From: CAZMCC01 sp964564695
GTDB taxonomy: Bacteria; Planctomycetota; Phycisphaerae; Phycisphaerales; UBA1924
Reading direction: 5' to 3'
Length of the DNA stretch: 21,840 bases
NCBI GenBank assembly: GCA_964564695.1
Contig: CAZMCC010000069.1
Span: 1 to 21,840 of the forward strand
Each line of letters opens with the position of its first letter. Position 1 is the first letter of the stretch. This document shows positions 6,786 to 14,372 of the stretch, one piece after another. The notes beneath the pieces were generated by a model that searched no databases, was not told where the DNA came from, and saw only the letters and a program-made list of their open reading frames with translations. The position numbers and the translations under genes were made by a program.

Positions 6786-8407
6786 TCGAGAAGATTCAGA
6801 CCCTTTGGCCCGAGATTTCGCTGTTCGTCACGACGTGCGTGGTGATGGTGCTGGGGCTGTCGCGCGATCAGCGGATGCGCGGGCTCGTGGGGCCGGTGAG
6901 CGCGATTGGGCTTGGGGTGGCGCTGGTGGTGGCGCTCCTGACGACGCCGCAGCTTGCGAGCCCGCTGCCGGCGATGGCGGTGTATGCCAAGGTGGTGATC
7001 GCGGGGGTGGGGATCCTGCTGCTGCTGCTGGCGGCGGGGACGGTGGACCGCGAGTACGAGGCGTCGGTGGCGAGAGGGGCGACGGCGTTCGATCCCTTGC
7101 GCTCGAACCGGGCCGAGTTCGCGTCGTTCTTCCTGTTCAGCCTCACGGGGCTCATGCTGTGCGTGAGCGCGACGGACCTGATCTGGCTGTTCCTGGCGCT
7201 CGAGCTGACGAGCCTGCCGACGTACGTGATGGTGGCGATCTCGTCGAAGCGGGCCCGCTCGCTCGAGGCGGGCGTCAAGTACTTTTTCCTGGGGGCGCTT
7301 GGGGCCGCGATCTTCCTGTACGGCTTCGTGATGCTGTACGGAGCGACGGGGACGACGAGCCTCAACGGGATCCAGGCGGCCCTGGGGCGCCAGCTCGCGG
7401 GCGACGGGCAGATCAACACGCTCGCAACGCTGGGGCTGGTGCTCAGCGTGCTGGGGATCTGCTTCAAGATCGCCGCGGTGCCGATGCACTTCTACACGGC
7501 CGACGTCTACCAGGGCGCGGCCGCGACGGTGTCGGCGTTCCTCGCGTTCGTCCCCAAGACGGCCGGGTTCGTCGCGATCATGCTCATCTGCTCGGCGGCG
7601 GGGTGGCGGCACGGGCCGCACGCGACCGAGCTGCCCGATGCGCTGGCGGCGACGCTGACGGTGATCGCGGTGCTCACGATGACGGTGGGCAACATCCTCG
7701 CGCTCTTGCAGACGAGCGTGAAGCGGATCCTTGCGTACTCGTCGATCGCGCACAGCGGGTACATGCTCGTGGGCGTCATCTCGGGGCCCGGGCCGGCGAA
7801 CGGCGGGTTCTTCAGCAACGGGCTCGCGGCGGTGCTGTTCTACCTCCTGTGCTACGGCGTGATGAACGTCGGGGCGTTCGCGGTGGTGGCGGCGCTGGAG
7901 CGTCGCAAGAGCGACGGGTCGCTCGAGGAAGCGGAGTCGGTGAACGACCTCTTCGGGCTGTGCCAGACTCGGCCCGTGCTCGGGTGGGTGATGGTGCTGT
8001 GTGCGCTGGGCCTCGCGGGCATCCCGCCTCTGCTGGGGTTCTGGGCGAAGCTGCCGCTGTTCACGTCGGGCATCTCGAACGGGCACATGGGGCTGGTGAT
8101 CGTGCTGGGCCTCAACTCGGCGATCGCGGCGTATTACTACCTCAGGCTGGCTGGCCCGCCGTACCTGGAGAAGCCCGACCCGCTCGCGGGGATGGGCGGC
8201 CAGGTGGAGGAGACGCCGTTCGCGTCGCGGGTGTTCGCGGGGATCCTGTCGGCGACGGGCGTGGTGGCGCTGGTGGCGGCACTGCCGCTGCTGATGGATG
8301 CGTCGACGCGCGGGGCGATGCACACGCCGGGGTCGACCAAGGGGCTGCCGGGGTCGAAGGCGGCGATGGTGGAGCCGGAGAAGCTGGTTGATCCTCGGCT
8401 GCCCTGA
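6782..8407 (+). CDS. nuoN: NADH-quinone oxidoreductase subunit N
   Basis: NuoN is the third antiporter-like pump of complex I, next to NuoK and NuoJ. The diagnostic residues are E141 in FLALELTSLPTYVMVA and K229 in CFKIAAVPMHFYTADVYQGA, followed by the FLAFVPKTAGF helix and KRILAYSSIAHSGYML. The protein is 541 residues with 13-14 membrane helices, slightly longer than the E. coli protein (about 485); the tail after the last helix (from about residue 515) is hydrophilic and probably not part of the core. The ATG overlaps the nuoM stop, which argues for coupled translation. It is the last gene of the nuo set: the next gene converges on it and a large inverted repeat lies between. Confidence 0.96.
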   Translation: MIEKIQTLWPEISLFVTTCVVMVLGLSRDQRMRGLVGPVSAIGLGVALVVALLTTPQLASPLPAMAVYAKVVIAGVGILLLLLAAGTVDREYEASVARGATAFDPLRSNRAEFASFFLFSLTGLMLCVSATDLIWLFLALELTSLPTYVMVAISSKRARSLEAGVKYFFLGALGAAIFLYGFVMLYGATGTTSLNGIQAALGRQLAGDGQINTLATLGLVLSVLGICFKIAAVPMHFYTADVYQGAAATVSAFLAFVPKTAGFVAIMLICSAAGWRHGPHATELPDALAATLTVIAVLTMTVGNILALLQTSVKRILAYSSIAHSGYMLVGVISGPGPANGGFFSNGLAAVLFYLLCYGVMNVGAFAVVAALERRKSDGSLEEAESVNDLFGLCQTRPVLGWVMVLCALGLAGIPPLLGFWAKLPLFTSGISNGHMGLVIVLGLNSAIAAYYYLRLAGPPYLEKPDPLAGMGGQVEETPFASRVFAGILSATGVVALVAALPLLMDASTRGAMHTPGSTKGLPGSKAAMVEPEKLVDPRLP

Positions 8408-8422
8408 GGTCCGGAAGAGGAC

Positions 8423-8608
8423 TCACCGCAGAGGCGCAGAGGGCGCGGAGGAAGACAAGACCGGAAGAGCTTTACCACGGAGAACACGGAGAACACGGAG
8501 TTCACGGAGGAATGGCATTGAATCAAGCCGCCAACTCCGTGTCCCCCGTGCTCTCCGTGGTGAATCGCTTTCCGCCTTCCTCCGCGCCCTCCGCGCCTCT
8601 CGCGGTGA
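8423..8608. repeat. Nested inverted repeat between nuoN and nadE
   Basis: Two pairs of imperfect inverted arms are nested around a loop near 8511-8532. The outer arms are 8423-8454 (CACCGCAGAGGCGCAGAGGG...) and 8576-8608. The inner arms are 8474-8510 (three CACGGAG units) and 8533-8564. Each arm is itself made of short direct units, GAGGCGCAGAGGGCGCGGAGG type outside and ACACGGAG type inside. The two stop codons of the converging genes lie just outside (8407 and 8619). Such CACGGAG and GCAGAGGCGCAGAG units are familiar to me as dispersed intergenic repeats in several environmental bacteria; that is recollection. It could fold into a long structure terminating both transcripts. Confidence 0.6.
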
Positions 8609-8618
8609 ATCTTCCGCT

Positions 8619-10376
8619 TCAGATCGTCGGGCGGTACCGCTGCGCGATCGGGAAGCGACGGCCGCTGCCGAAGGCGACGCCGGTGACCTTGATGCCGATC
8701 GCGGCCTGCTTGCGCTTGAACTCGGCGAGGTCGGTGAGGCGGACGATCTTGGCGATCACCGCGGGGTCGAAGCCGGTCTCCGCTGCGATGCGGGCGGGGC
8801 TCTGGCGGCGCTCGACGTAGCGCTCGAGCACCTCGTCGAGCTGGTCGTAGGGCGGGAGCGTGTCCTGGTCGGTCTGGTCGGGGCGGAGCTCGGCGGAGGG
8901 GGGCTTGGTGATCGACGCCTCGGGGATCGGCGGGGTCTGCAGGCGCAGGCGTGAGCCGAGCTGCTGCGGGTTGGCGTTCATCCAGCGGGCGAGGCGGTAG
9001 ACCCATTGCTTGGAGACGTCGCTGAGGACGGCGAGGCCGCCGTTCATGTCGCCGTAGAGCGTGCAGAAGCCGACACCGAGCTCGCTCTTGTTGCCGGTGG
9101 TGAGGAGCAGGCGCCCGAGCTTGTTGGAGAGGGCCATCAGGATGGTCCCGCGGACGCGTGATTGGAGGTTTTCTTCGGTGACGTCGGCGGCGAGGCCGGT
9201 GAACGCGGGACCGAGGGTATCGGTGAAGGCGGTGAAGGGCTGCTCGATGGGGATCTTGCGGAAGTCGCACGCGAGGCGCATGGCGAGTTCCGCGGCATCG
9301 GAGAGCGAACCGGGGGAGCTGTATCGGCTGGGCATCGCGACGCCCAGGACGTTCTCCGGGCCCAGCGCGGCGGCGGCGATCACGCCGGTGACGGCCGAGT
9401 CGATGCCGCCAGAGAGGCCCAGGACGACCTTGGTGAAACCGGTCTTGCGGCAGTAGTCGGCGGTGCCCAGGACGAGGGCCTCGAACATGAGCTTCTCGTC
9501 GCTGGCGTCCAGGAGCGGGTCCTGCACGGGCGCGAGCACGGTGGTGGAGCCGCGTTCGGGGATGTCGACGACGAGCAGGTGCTCGGTGAAGCCGGGGGCG
9601 GCGGCGACGAGGGCGCCGTCGGGACCGAAGACGGCGGCGTGCCCGTCGAAGACGAGCTCGTCGTTGCCGCCGACCTGGTTGACGGCGGCGACGTAGACCT
9701 TGTTGCCGACGGCGTGGCGGCGCAGCAGGGCGCGGTGGCGGGCGCCCTTGCCGAGCAGGAACGGGCTCGCGGAGGGGTTGACGATTGTCTCGGCGCCGCG
9801 CGTGGGGTCGAGCGGAAGCGGCGGGTGGACGAGCTCGGCGACGGGGTCGGGGGCGTCCTGGTAGCGGTGGCTGAAGCCGACGTCCTCGCCCCGCCACAGG
9901 TCCTCGCAGATCGAGAGGCCGACGCGGGTGTTTTTGCCGATGGGCCCGGGGACGTTGGCGATGACGGCGCGGTTGCCGGGGACGAAGTAGCGGTCCTCGT
10001 CGAAGACGTCGTAGGTGGGGAGCAGGCGCTTGGCGTAGCGCACCGGAGCGCGGAGGCTGGCGCTCGCGGCGACGAGGGCGTTGTGGACGCCCCCCCCCAC
10101 GCCGCCGCCGCGATGAGCGAAGAGTGGCGTGCCGAAGACGAGGGTCATCCCCTGGCGGTCGCGCGAGGCGATCTCCTTCGCGGCGGCCTCGGCGGCGTCG
10201 ACGAAGCCCTCCTGCATGAGCAGGTCCTTGGGCGGGTAGCCGGTAAGCGCGAGTTCTGGGAAGACGACGAGGTGGGCGCCGGCGTCTTTGGCGCGGTCGG
10301 CGTACTCCTCGATGAGCCGGACGTTGCCGGGGATGTCGCCGACGGTCGGGTTGATCTGGGCGAGAGCCAGCCGCAC
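8619..10376 (-). CDS. nadE: Glutamine-dependent NAD+ synthetase
   Basis: This enzyme makes NAD from deamido-NAD, ATP and glutamine, the last step of NAD synthesis, in the cytoplasm. The N-terminal half is a nitrilase-fold glutaminase with its triad visible: E41 (VVFPELALTGYPPKD), K116 (RYAKRLLPTYDVFDE) and C157 (LSICEDLW). The C-terminal half is the synthetase, with the pyrophosphate-binding motif SGGIDS at 322-327, TTGNKSELGVGFCTLYGDMNGG further on, and the terminal KRKQAAIGIKVT. The length, 585 residues, is normal for the two-domain form. The start is taken at GTG 10376-10374 because the MRLALAQINPTVGD sequence begins there; no good ribosome binding site is seen. It follows the membrane gene upstream by 26 bases. 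A C9 run (10090-10098) encodes part of a glycine loop. Confidence 0.95.
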   Translation of the reverse strand: MRLALAQINPTVGDIPGNVRLIEEYADRAKDAGAHLVVFPELALTGYPPKDLLMQEGFVDAAEAAAKEIASRDRQGMTLVFGTPLFAHRGGGVGGGVHNALVAASASLRAPVRYAKRLLPTYDVFDEDRYFVPGNRAVIANVPGPIGKNTRVGLSICEDLWRGEDVGFSHRYQDAPDPVAELVHPPLPLDPTRGAETIVNPSASPFLLGKGARHRALLRRHAVGNKVYVAAVNQVGGNDELVFDGHAAVFGPDGALVAAAPGFTEHLLVVDIPERGSTTVLAPVQDPLLDASDEKLMFEALVLGTADYCRKTGFTKVVLGLSGGIDSAVTGVIAAAALGPENVLGVAMPSRYSSPGSLSDAAELAMRLACDFRKIPIEQPFTAFTDTLGPAFTGLAADVTEENLQSRVRGTILMALSNKLGRLLLTTGNKSELGVGFCTLYGDMNGGLAVLSDVSKQWVYRLARWMNANPQQLGSRLRLQTPPIPEASITKPPSAELRPDQTDQDTLPPYDQLDEVLERYVERRQSPARIAAETGFDPAVIAKIVRLTDLAEFKRKQAAIGIKVTGVAFGSGRRFPIAQRYRPTI

Positions 10377-10402
10377 GCGGGGAGAATACGGCGGAGTCGG
10401 GG

Positions 10403-11419
10403 TCAGCGTCGCCCGAGCAGGCGGTCGAGACGCAGATAGGCCCCGCCGGCGAGTGCCGCGAGCAGCGTGACCGCGGCCTCGAGGGCCGAGACCATGAGAA
10501 CCGCGACCACCAGCCCCTCGCTGTGGAGTGCGGCCAGGATCCCGGTGGTGCCGGCCTCGCGAGCGCCGAGCTGGCCGGTGGGGGCGAAGGCGCCGATGAG
10601 GAAGTACGCGCTGCCCGCGATCACGGCCTGGTCGGCGGTGAGTGGTTGCCCGATCACCGACGCGGCGAGGGCGAGGCGGGCGGAGTGCACCGCGACGTCG
10701 AGCAGACGAAGGGCCACCGCGGCGCCGACGCAGCGGGGGTCGGCGCACATGCGGACGCCCTCGTGGGCGCGGGGAAGGAGTCGGTCGCGGGTGATCGCGC
10801 CGAAACGCCCGCGCAGCCGTCCGGCGCGGCGCTCGAACCACGCCCAGCGGCGCTCGTCCACGAGCAGGCGGGCGACGAGGAGCATCGAGCCGCACGCGGC
10901 GAGCACGCCGCCGGCGGCGAGGGCGATCCACAGGGCGTCGAACCTGGGGTGGAGGGTGCTCACGAGCACGAGGGGGCCGAGGACGCCGGCCATGATCGCG
11001 ACGACGACGCCGAACCATGCGCCGACACGCAGCAGCGGCACGTTGTCGCGGCGGGTGTGAATGAAGATGCGGAAGAGGAGGCTGAGCTTGAACGGGACGT
11101 AGGAGAGGAGCATCGCCACGGCGTTGGTGGCGCACACGCCGCGGACGCTGAGGCGCTGCACGGGGCGCAGGGCGAGCCAGAAGAGCAGGGCGTTGATGAG
11201 GAGCGTGGCGCAGGAGAGGCCGGCGAGGGCGAGGACCGGGAGCGGACCGGCGTCGGCGAGCTTGTGGAGCTGATCGCGGTTCTCGGGTTTGATGGCGCTC
11301 GAGCCGCAGTACCAGAGCAGGGCGATGCCGATGGCGAAGCCCAGGAGCTGGACGGCGATGTTGAGGGAGCGGCGCGAGGAGGGCGCGGCCGGTTGAGCGG
11401 GAGCCGGATCGGTGGTCAT
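10403..11419 (-). CDS. Flippase-like integral membrane protein (LPG synthase TM-like)
   Basis: A 338-residue protein with about eight hydrophobic segments, resembling the membrane domain shared by lysylphosphatidylglycerol synthases and AglD-type proteins (UPF0104). The best marker is near the C-terminus: a helix VHSARLALAASVIG, then AGSAYFLIGAFAPTGQLGAREAG, matching the GxxGxREA turn of that family. An earlier LLSYVPFKLSLLFRIFI fits the conserved P-x-K/R region after helix 3. No synthase domain follows. Members are thought to move or help make lipid-linked molecules; the substrate cannot be told here. The start is ATG 11419, which overlaps the TGA of the upstream glycosyltransferase gene (ATGA); an upstream in-frame start at 11476 would lie inside that gene. 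Tight coupling with the glycosyltransferase suggests a shared task in envelope assembly. Confidence 0.68.
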   Translation of the reverse strand: MTTDPAPAQPAAPSSRRSLNIAVQLLGFAIGIALLWYCGSSAIKPENRDQLHKLADAGPLPVLALAGLSCATLLINALLFWLALRPVQRLSVRGVCATNAVAMLLSYVPFKLSLLFRIFIHTRRDNVPLLRVGAWFGVVVAIMAGVLGPLVLVSTLHPRFDALWIALAAGGVLAACGSMLLVARLLVDERRWAWFERRAGRLRGRFGAITRDRLLPRAHEGVRMCADPRCVGAAVALRLLDVAVHSARLALAASVIGQPLTADQAVIAGSAYFLIGAFAPTGQLGAREAGTTGILAALHSEGLVVAVLMVSALEAAVTLLAALAGGAYLRLDRLLGRR

Positions 11420-13734
11420 CGGGCCGGGTTCCCGGGCGGCTTGAGCATGTAGAGAGCTTGCCCGCGACGCGGCCACGAGGCGATCGGTCGGGTGTACTCA
11501 CGAACGAATTCGTCAACGAACTCAGGAATCACGGCCGGATCGTACCAGCGGCTGCGCCGAAGTCGGGCGAGCTCGCTCGTGTTCACCAGCACAAATCGAA
11601 CATCGCGAGCCCAGAGTTCGCGGGCCCAATGGTGGTGGTCGTTCGCGTACGCCTTGTGCGGGTCGCCCCGCTTGGGCTCCCACGGCGGGGCGTCGTAGGT
11701 CGTGTGGTAGAGGACGGGGATGCGCGGGTGGGTGAAGTAGAACGGCGTGGCGTCGCCGAAGAGGTAGAGGGTGCCGCCGGTCGGGAGCAGCTCGTCGAGC
11801 CCGCCGGCGTTGACGTAGACCTCTGGGCCGGGGAGTTGTGCGAAGTTCTCGCGCCGCATGTCGGGGGGCATGTGGAGGAACTCGTGGACGAGGGGCTCGC
11901 CGGTGAGGGCGTGCACGCCGTAGGCGAGCATGGCGTTGGGACGCCCGGAGCGCTCCTCGGCGAAGATGATGACGGAGCGGGCGCAGAGCCAGGCGGTGCA
12001 GGCGGCGCCGAGGATGAGGGCAACCTTGCGCGAGTGCGGCTTGGCGCCGAGCAGCACGTGGAGCGATTCGATGCCGAGCGCGACGCCGATGCAGAGCGGG
12101 ATCGCGCAGGGGAGCAGGAAGCGGGACTGCACGTGCGTGAGGGCGAGCCAGGCCGCGAGCTGGGCGATGAGCGCCATGAGCATGAACGCGGCGGGGCGGT
12201 GCGTGGCGCGGGTGACGAGGCCGAGGGCGAGGCCGGCGATGCCGACGGGGAAGAGGATGGACCACTGGCTGTGGAAGATGCCGCGGGGCTGGCCGCCGAG
12301 GCCGTGGGTGCGGTCGTTGCCCGCGCCGGCGGTGGGGAGCGCGACGGCGGCGGCGAAGCGGTCGGTGACGGAGCCGTCGAAGCGGTGGGCGCTCTTGTAT
12401 CGGGCGTGTTGTTCGGGCGACCAGGGGCCGTCGCCGAAGACGCTGTAGGCGAAGGGGAAGACGGGATTGCCGGAGGCGGCGAAGTTGCGGATGAGCCACG
12501 GGGCGCCGGTGAGCAGGCCCGCGACGGCGGCGGCGGCGAGGAGGCGGGTCCAGTCGGCGCGCGTGAGGACGAAGCGTGGCGTGACGATGGCGGCGAGGAC
12601 GATCGGGGCGAGCATGAAGAACGCGGTGGGCTTGGCACCGACGGCGGCGGAGCCCATGAGGCCGATGAGCACGCCGCGGACGGTGGCGGAGAGGCCGGGC
12701 GTGACGGCGGCGAGCACGCAGCCGACGCCGAGGGCGACGACGAACATCTCGTTGTACGCGAGAGAGCCGACGACGACGACCCAGGGTGTGGCGGCGAGTG
12801 CGGCGGCGGCGACGGTGGCGGATTCGCGGGGGCCACCGGCAGGGGTGATGAAGGTGATGGCGCGACGGAGGCCGAGGGCCGTGCCGATCGCGACGAAGGC
12901 GTGCAGCCATGCGGTGCCGAGGATCGCGGTTTCGGGAAGCTCGCCGACGGTGGCGCCGGCCGCGGCCCCGACGATTGAGCGGAGCGTGACGCCCATGTGG
13001 GCGAGGTGGAGGAACGCGCCCTCGGCGTAGCCGGGGAGGTAGGAGTAGATGTTGTGGGCGAGGGGGGTGAGGCGGCCGCCACCGGTCGCGCCCCCCCCAT
13101 CGCCCTCGAGCCACTCGCGCACGAGCTGGAGGTGGTACGAGAGCGTGTCGTAGCCGCCGGCCTCGCTGGTCCACAGCCACCCAGGTGGGCTGGACGCGGC
13201 GGCGAGCATCACGCCGACGGCGGGGAGGGCCAGCAGCCACCAGAGGGGACTGGGACGCGGCGTAGCGTCGGTGCTCGGGGTGAGCGTGCCGGTGATCGAC
13301 GCGAGCCACACGACGACGCCGACGAGGACGACGCCCCAGGCGGTGATGCCGGTGAGCAGGCCGAGCCAGCCGAGCAGGTGGCTGAGGGTGAGCATGGCGG
13401 CGAGGCCGATGAGGAGTTCGAGTTCGCGCGGAGTGGGGAAGGTCGGTGCCGGGCGGAGGGCCCGCGCGATCAGGCGGCCGAAACCGGCGCCGGCGAGCGT
13501 GTAGAGGCCCGCGAGGAGCCCGCCGCCGATGGCGGCGAACGCCACGGCCGCGGCGTTTGCGCGGGCTCCGGGGGCGTCGGCGCCGCCGGGGTCGCCCCAT
13601 GTGCCGATCGTGCCGGCGGCGCACGCCGCGAGCAGGACGAGGACGCCGGCGGCGAGCCAGACTCGCGTCGGGGAGGCGGCGGCCCGGGCGGGGGGGGCGG
13701 GGGGGCGAGACGGGTTCTCATCGGCACGTGTCAC
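11416..13734 (-). CDS. GT-C-like polytopic membrane glycosyltransferase
   Basis: A 772-residue protein with about a dozen membrane helices and a soluble C-terminal part. The first large loop has TSEAGGYDTLSYHLQLVREW (residues 189-208). An acidic pair in the first loop, followed by a Tyr-His segment, is typical of GT-C enzymes that use lipid-linked sugars. Later segments (GAKPTAFFMLAPIVLA, GAPWLIRNFAASGNPVFPF) also match this fold, the latter being a common WxxRNxxxxGNPxxP motif. The C-terminal part after about residue 590 is soluble with ELWARDVRFVLVNTSEL. Substrate and acceptor are unknown. The start is placed at GTG 13734-13732, since the frame further upstream has no hydrophobic start and would reach into the divergent regulator gene; ATG 13785 is the alternative. 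The stop overlaps the flippase-like gene's start. It is first of a three-gene minus-strand operon ending in nadE. Confidence 0.72.
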   Translation of the reverse strand: MTRADENPSRPPAPPARAAASPTRVWLAAGVLVLLAACAAGTIGTWGDPGGADAPGARANAAAVAFAAIGGGLLAGLYTLAGAGFGRLIARALRPAPTFPTPRELELLIGLAAMLTLSHLLGWLGLLTGITAWGVVLVGVVVWLASITGTLTPSTDATPRPSPLWWLLALPAVGVMLAAASSPPGWLWTSEAGGYDTLSYHLQLVREWLEGDGGGATGGGRLTPLAHNIYSYLPGYAEGAFLHLAHMGVTLRSIVGAAAGATVGELPETAILGTAWLHAFVAIGTALGLRRAITFITPAGGPRESATVAAAALAATPWVVVVGSLAYNEMFVVALGVGCVLAAVTPGLSATVRGVLIGLMGSAAVGAKPTAFFMLAPIVLAAIVTPRFVLTRADWTRLLAAAAVAGLLTGAPWLIRNFAASGNPVFPFAYSVFGDGPWSPEQHARYKSAHRFDGSVTDRFAAAVALPTAGAGNDRTHGLGGQPRGIFHSQWSILFPVGIAGLALGLVTRATHRPAAFMLMALIAQLAAWLALTHVQSRFLLPCAIPLCIGVALGIESLHVLLGAKPHSRKVALILGAACTAWLCARSVIIFAEERSGRPNAMLAYGVHALTGEPLVHEFLHMPPDMRRENFAQLPGPEVYVNAGGLDELLPTGGTLYLFGDATPFYFTHPRIPVLYHTTYDAPPWEPKRGDPHKAYANDHHHWARELWARDVRFVLVNTSELARLRRSRWYDPAVIPEFVDEFVREYTRPIASWPRRGQALYMLKPPGNPAR

Positions 13735-13741
13735 GCCGGGG

Positions 13742-13747
13742 AGTGTA
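13742..13747 (-). promoter_or_regulatory. Candidate -10 box for a leaderless glycosyltransferase mRNA
   Basis: On the minus strand TACACT (preceded by TG) lies 7 bases before the proposed GTG start at 13734. A -10 box at this distance puts the transcription start at or next to the start codon, which fits the absence of a ribosome binding site. No convincing -35 box is visible. The 56-base gap to the divergent Fur-family start leaves little room, so the two promoters probably overlap. Confidence 0.25.
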
Positions 13748-13773
13748 CAGCGGTGCGGGAAGGGGCCGTGGGC

Positions 13774-13779
13774 GGGAGG
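13774..13779 (+). promoter_or_regulatory. Ribosome binding site of the Fur-family gene
   Basis: GGGAGG lies 11 bases before the ATG at 13791. It supports this start over the in-frame ATG at 13860, which has no such site, and over the long upstream open frame that runs through the glycosyltransferase gene. Confidence 0.55.
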
Positions 13780-13790
13780 TATCATCGCGC

Positions 13791-14306
13791 ATGGCGCCTG
13801 CCCCAACGTCCCGCGTGGACCCCGCCCTCGCGCCCCCCCACGGAGCCGACGAGCTGCCGATGAAGCTCATCGAGCCGCTGTGCGCGGTGTTCCGGCGCAA
13901 GCTCAAGAGCGAGGGGCTGAAGTACACGGCCGAGCGGGCCCAGATCCTCGACGCGATCATCCGCCGGGACGATATTTTCCAGGCCGACCAGCTCATGCGA
14001 GCGCTGAAGGACCAGGGGTTCCGGGTGTCGAAGGCGACGGTGTACCGGACGATCAAGCTGCTGCAGGAGGCGGGGATATTGCAGCAGGTGCTGTTCGACG
14101 CGGAGCAGTCGCATTACCAGATGGCGTATGCGCGGGGGCCGTCGGGCGTGGTGGTGGAGACGGGGGACGGGGCCGGGTCGGGTGGTGGGGGGAAGATCAC
14201 GCCGGTGGATGTGCCGGAGCTGGAGGCGATCCGGGACGCGATCTGCAAGCGCCTGGGGCTGACGGCGCATGGGCACCGTTTTGTGATTTATGCGACGAGG
14301 GAATGA
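13791..14306 (+). CDS. Fur-family transcriptional regulator lacking Cys metal site
   Basis: A 171-residue Fur-family repressor. The N-terminal DNA-binding domain is clear: GLKYTAERAQILDAIIRRDD (43-61), the second helix QADQLMRALKDQGFRVS, and the recognition helix SKATVYRTIKLLQEAGIL (80-97). The dimerisation domain follows with FDAEQSHYQM and ends in VPELEAIRDAICKRLGLTAHGHRFVIYA, the usual Fur pattern. The structural zinc motif HLICxxCG is replaced by MAYARGPSGVVVETGDGAGSGGGG; only C31 and C152 are present. The usual site-2 His before the (S/T/D)AD(E/D)L segment is Ile62. H108, H160 and H162 remain and might bind metal. Regulated genes are unknown; the divergent glycosyltransferase operon is a natural candidate, but I see no obvious Fur box in the gap. 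Confidence 0.85.
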   Translation: MAPAPTSRVDPALAPPHGADELPMKLIEPLCAVFRRKLKSEGLKYTAERAQILDAIIRRDDIFQADQLMRALKDQGFRVSKATVYRTIKLLQEAGILQQVLFDAEQSHYQMAYARGPSGVVVETGDGAGSGGGGKITPVDVPELEAIRDAICKRLGLTAHGHRFVIYATRE

Positions 14307-14336
14307 GAGCCGGAAGCGGCAGCGCCCGGCCACTGC

Positions 14337-14360
14337 GACGGTGTTCGCGCGGGCACCGTC
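14337..14360 (+). terminator. Hairpin after the Fur-family gene
   Basis: A 7-bp stem (GACGGTG 14337-14343 with CACCGTC 14354-14360) and a 10-base loop lie 30 bases after the regulator's stop and just before the stop of the converging gene at 14373. No T-run follows. It is a plausible but weak 3'-end signal for either transcript. Confidence 0.3.
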
Positions 14361-14372
14361 AGGCAAACGGTG

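Noticed and set aside
8423..8608. CRISPR array at the CACGGAG units
   Set aside because: The units are 8-11 bases with no regular spacers, and the arrangement is inverted rather than direct.
11458..12978. A 506-residue plus-strand open frame opposite the glycosyltransferase gene
   Set aside because: Composition (Gly, Glu, Asp, Ala, Val) is that of an antisense shadow, and the minus-strand frame gives a coherent membrane protein.
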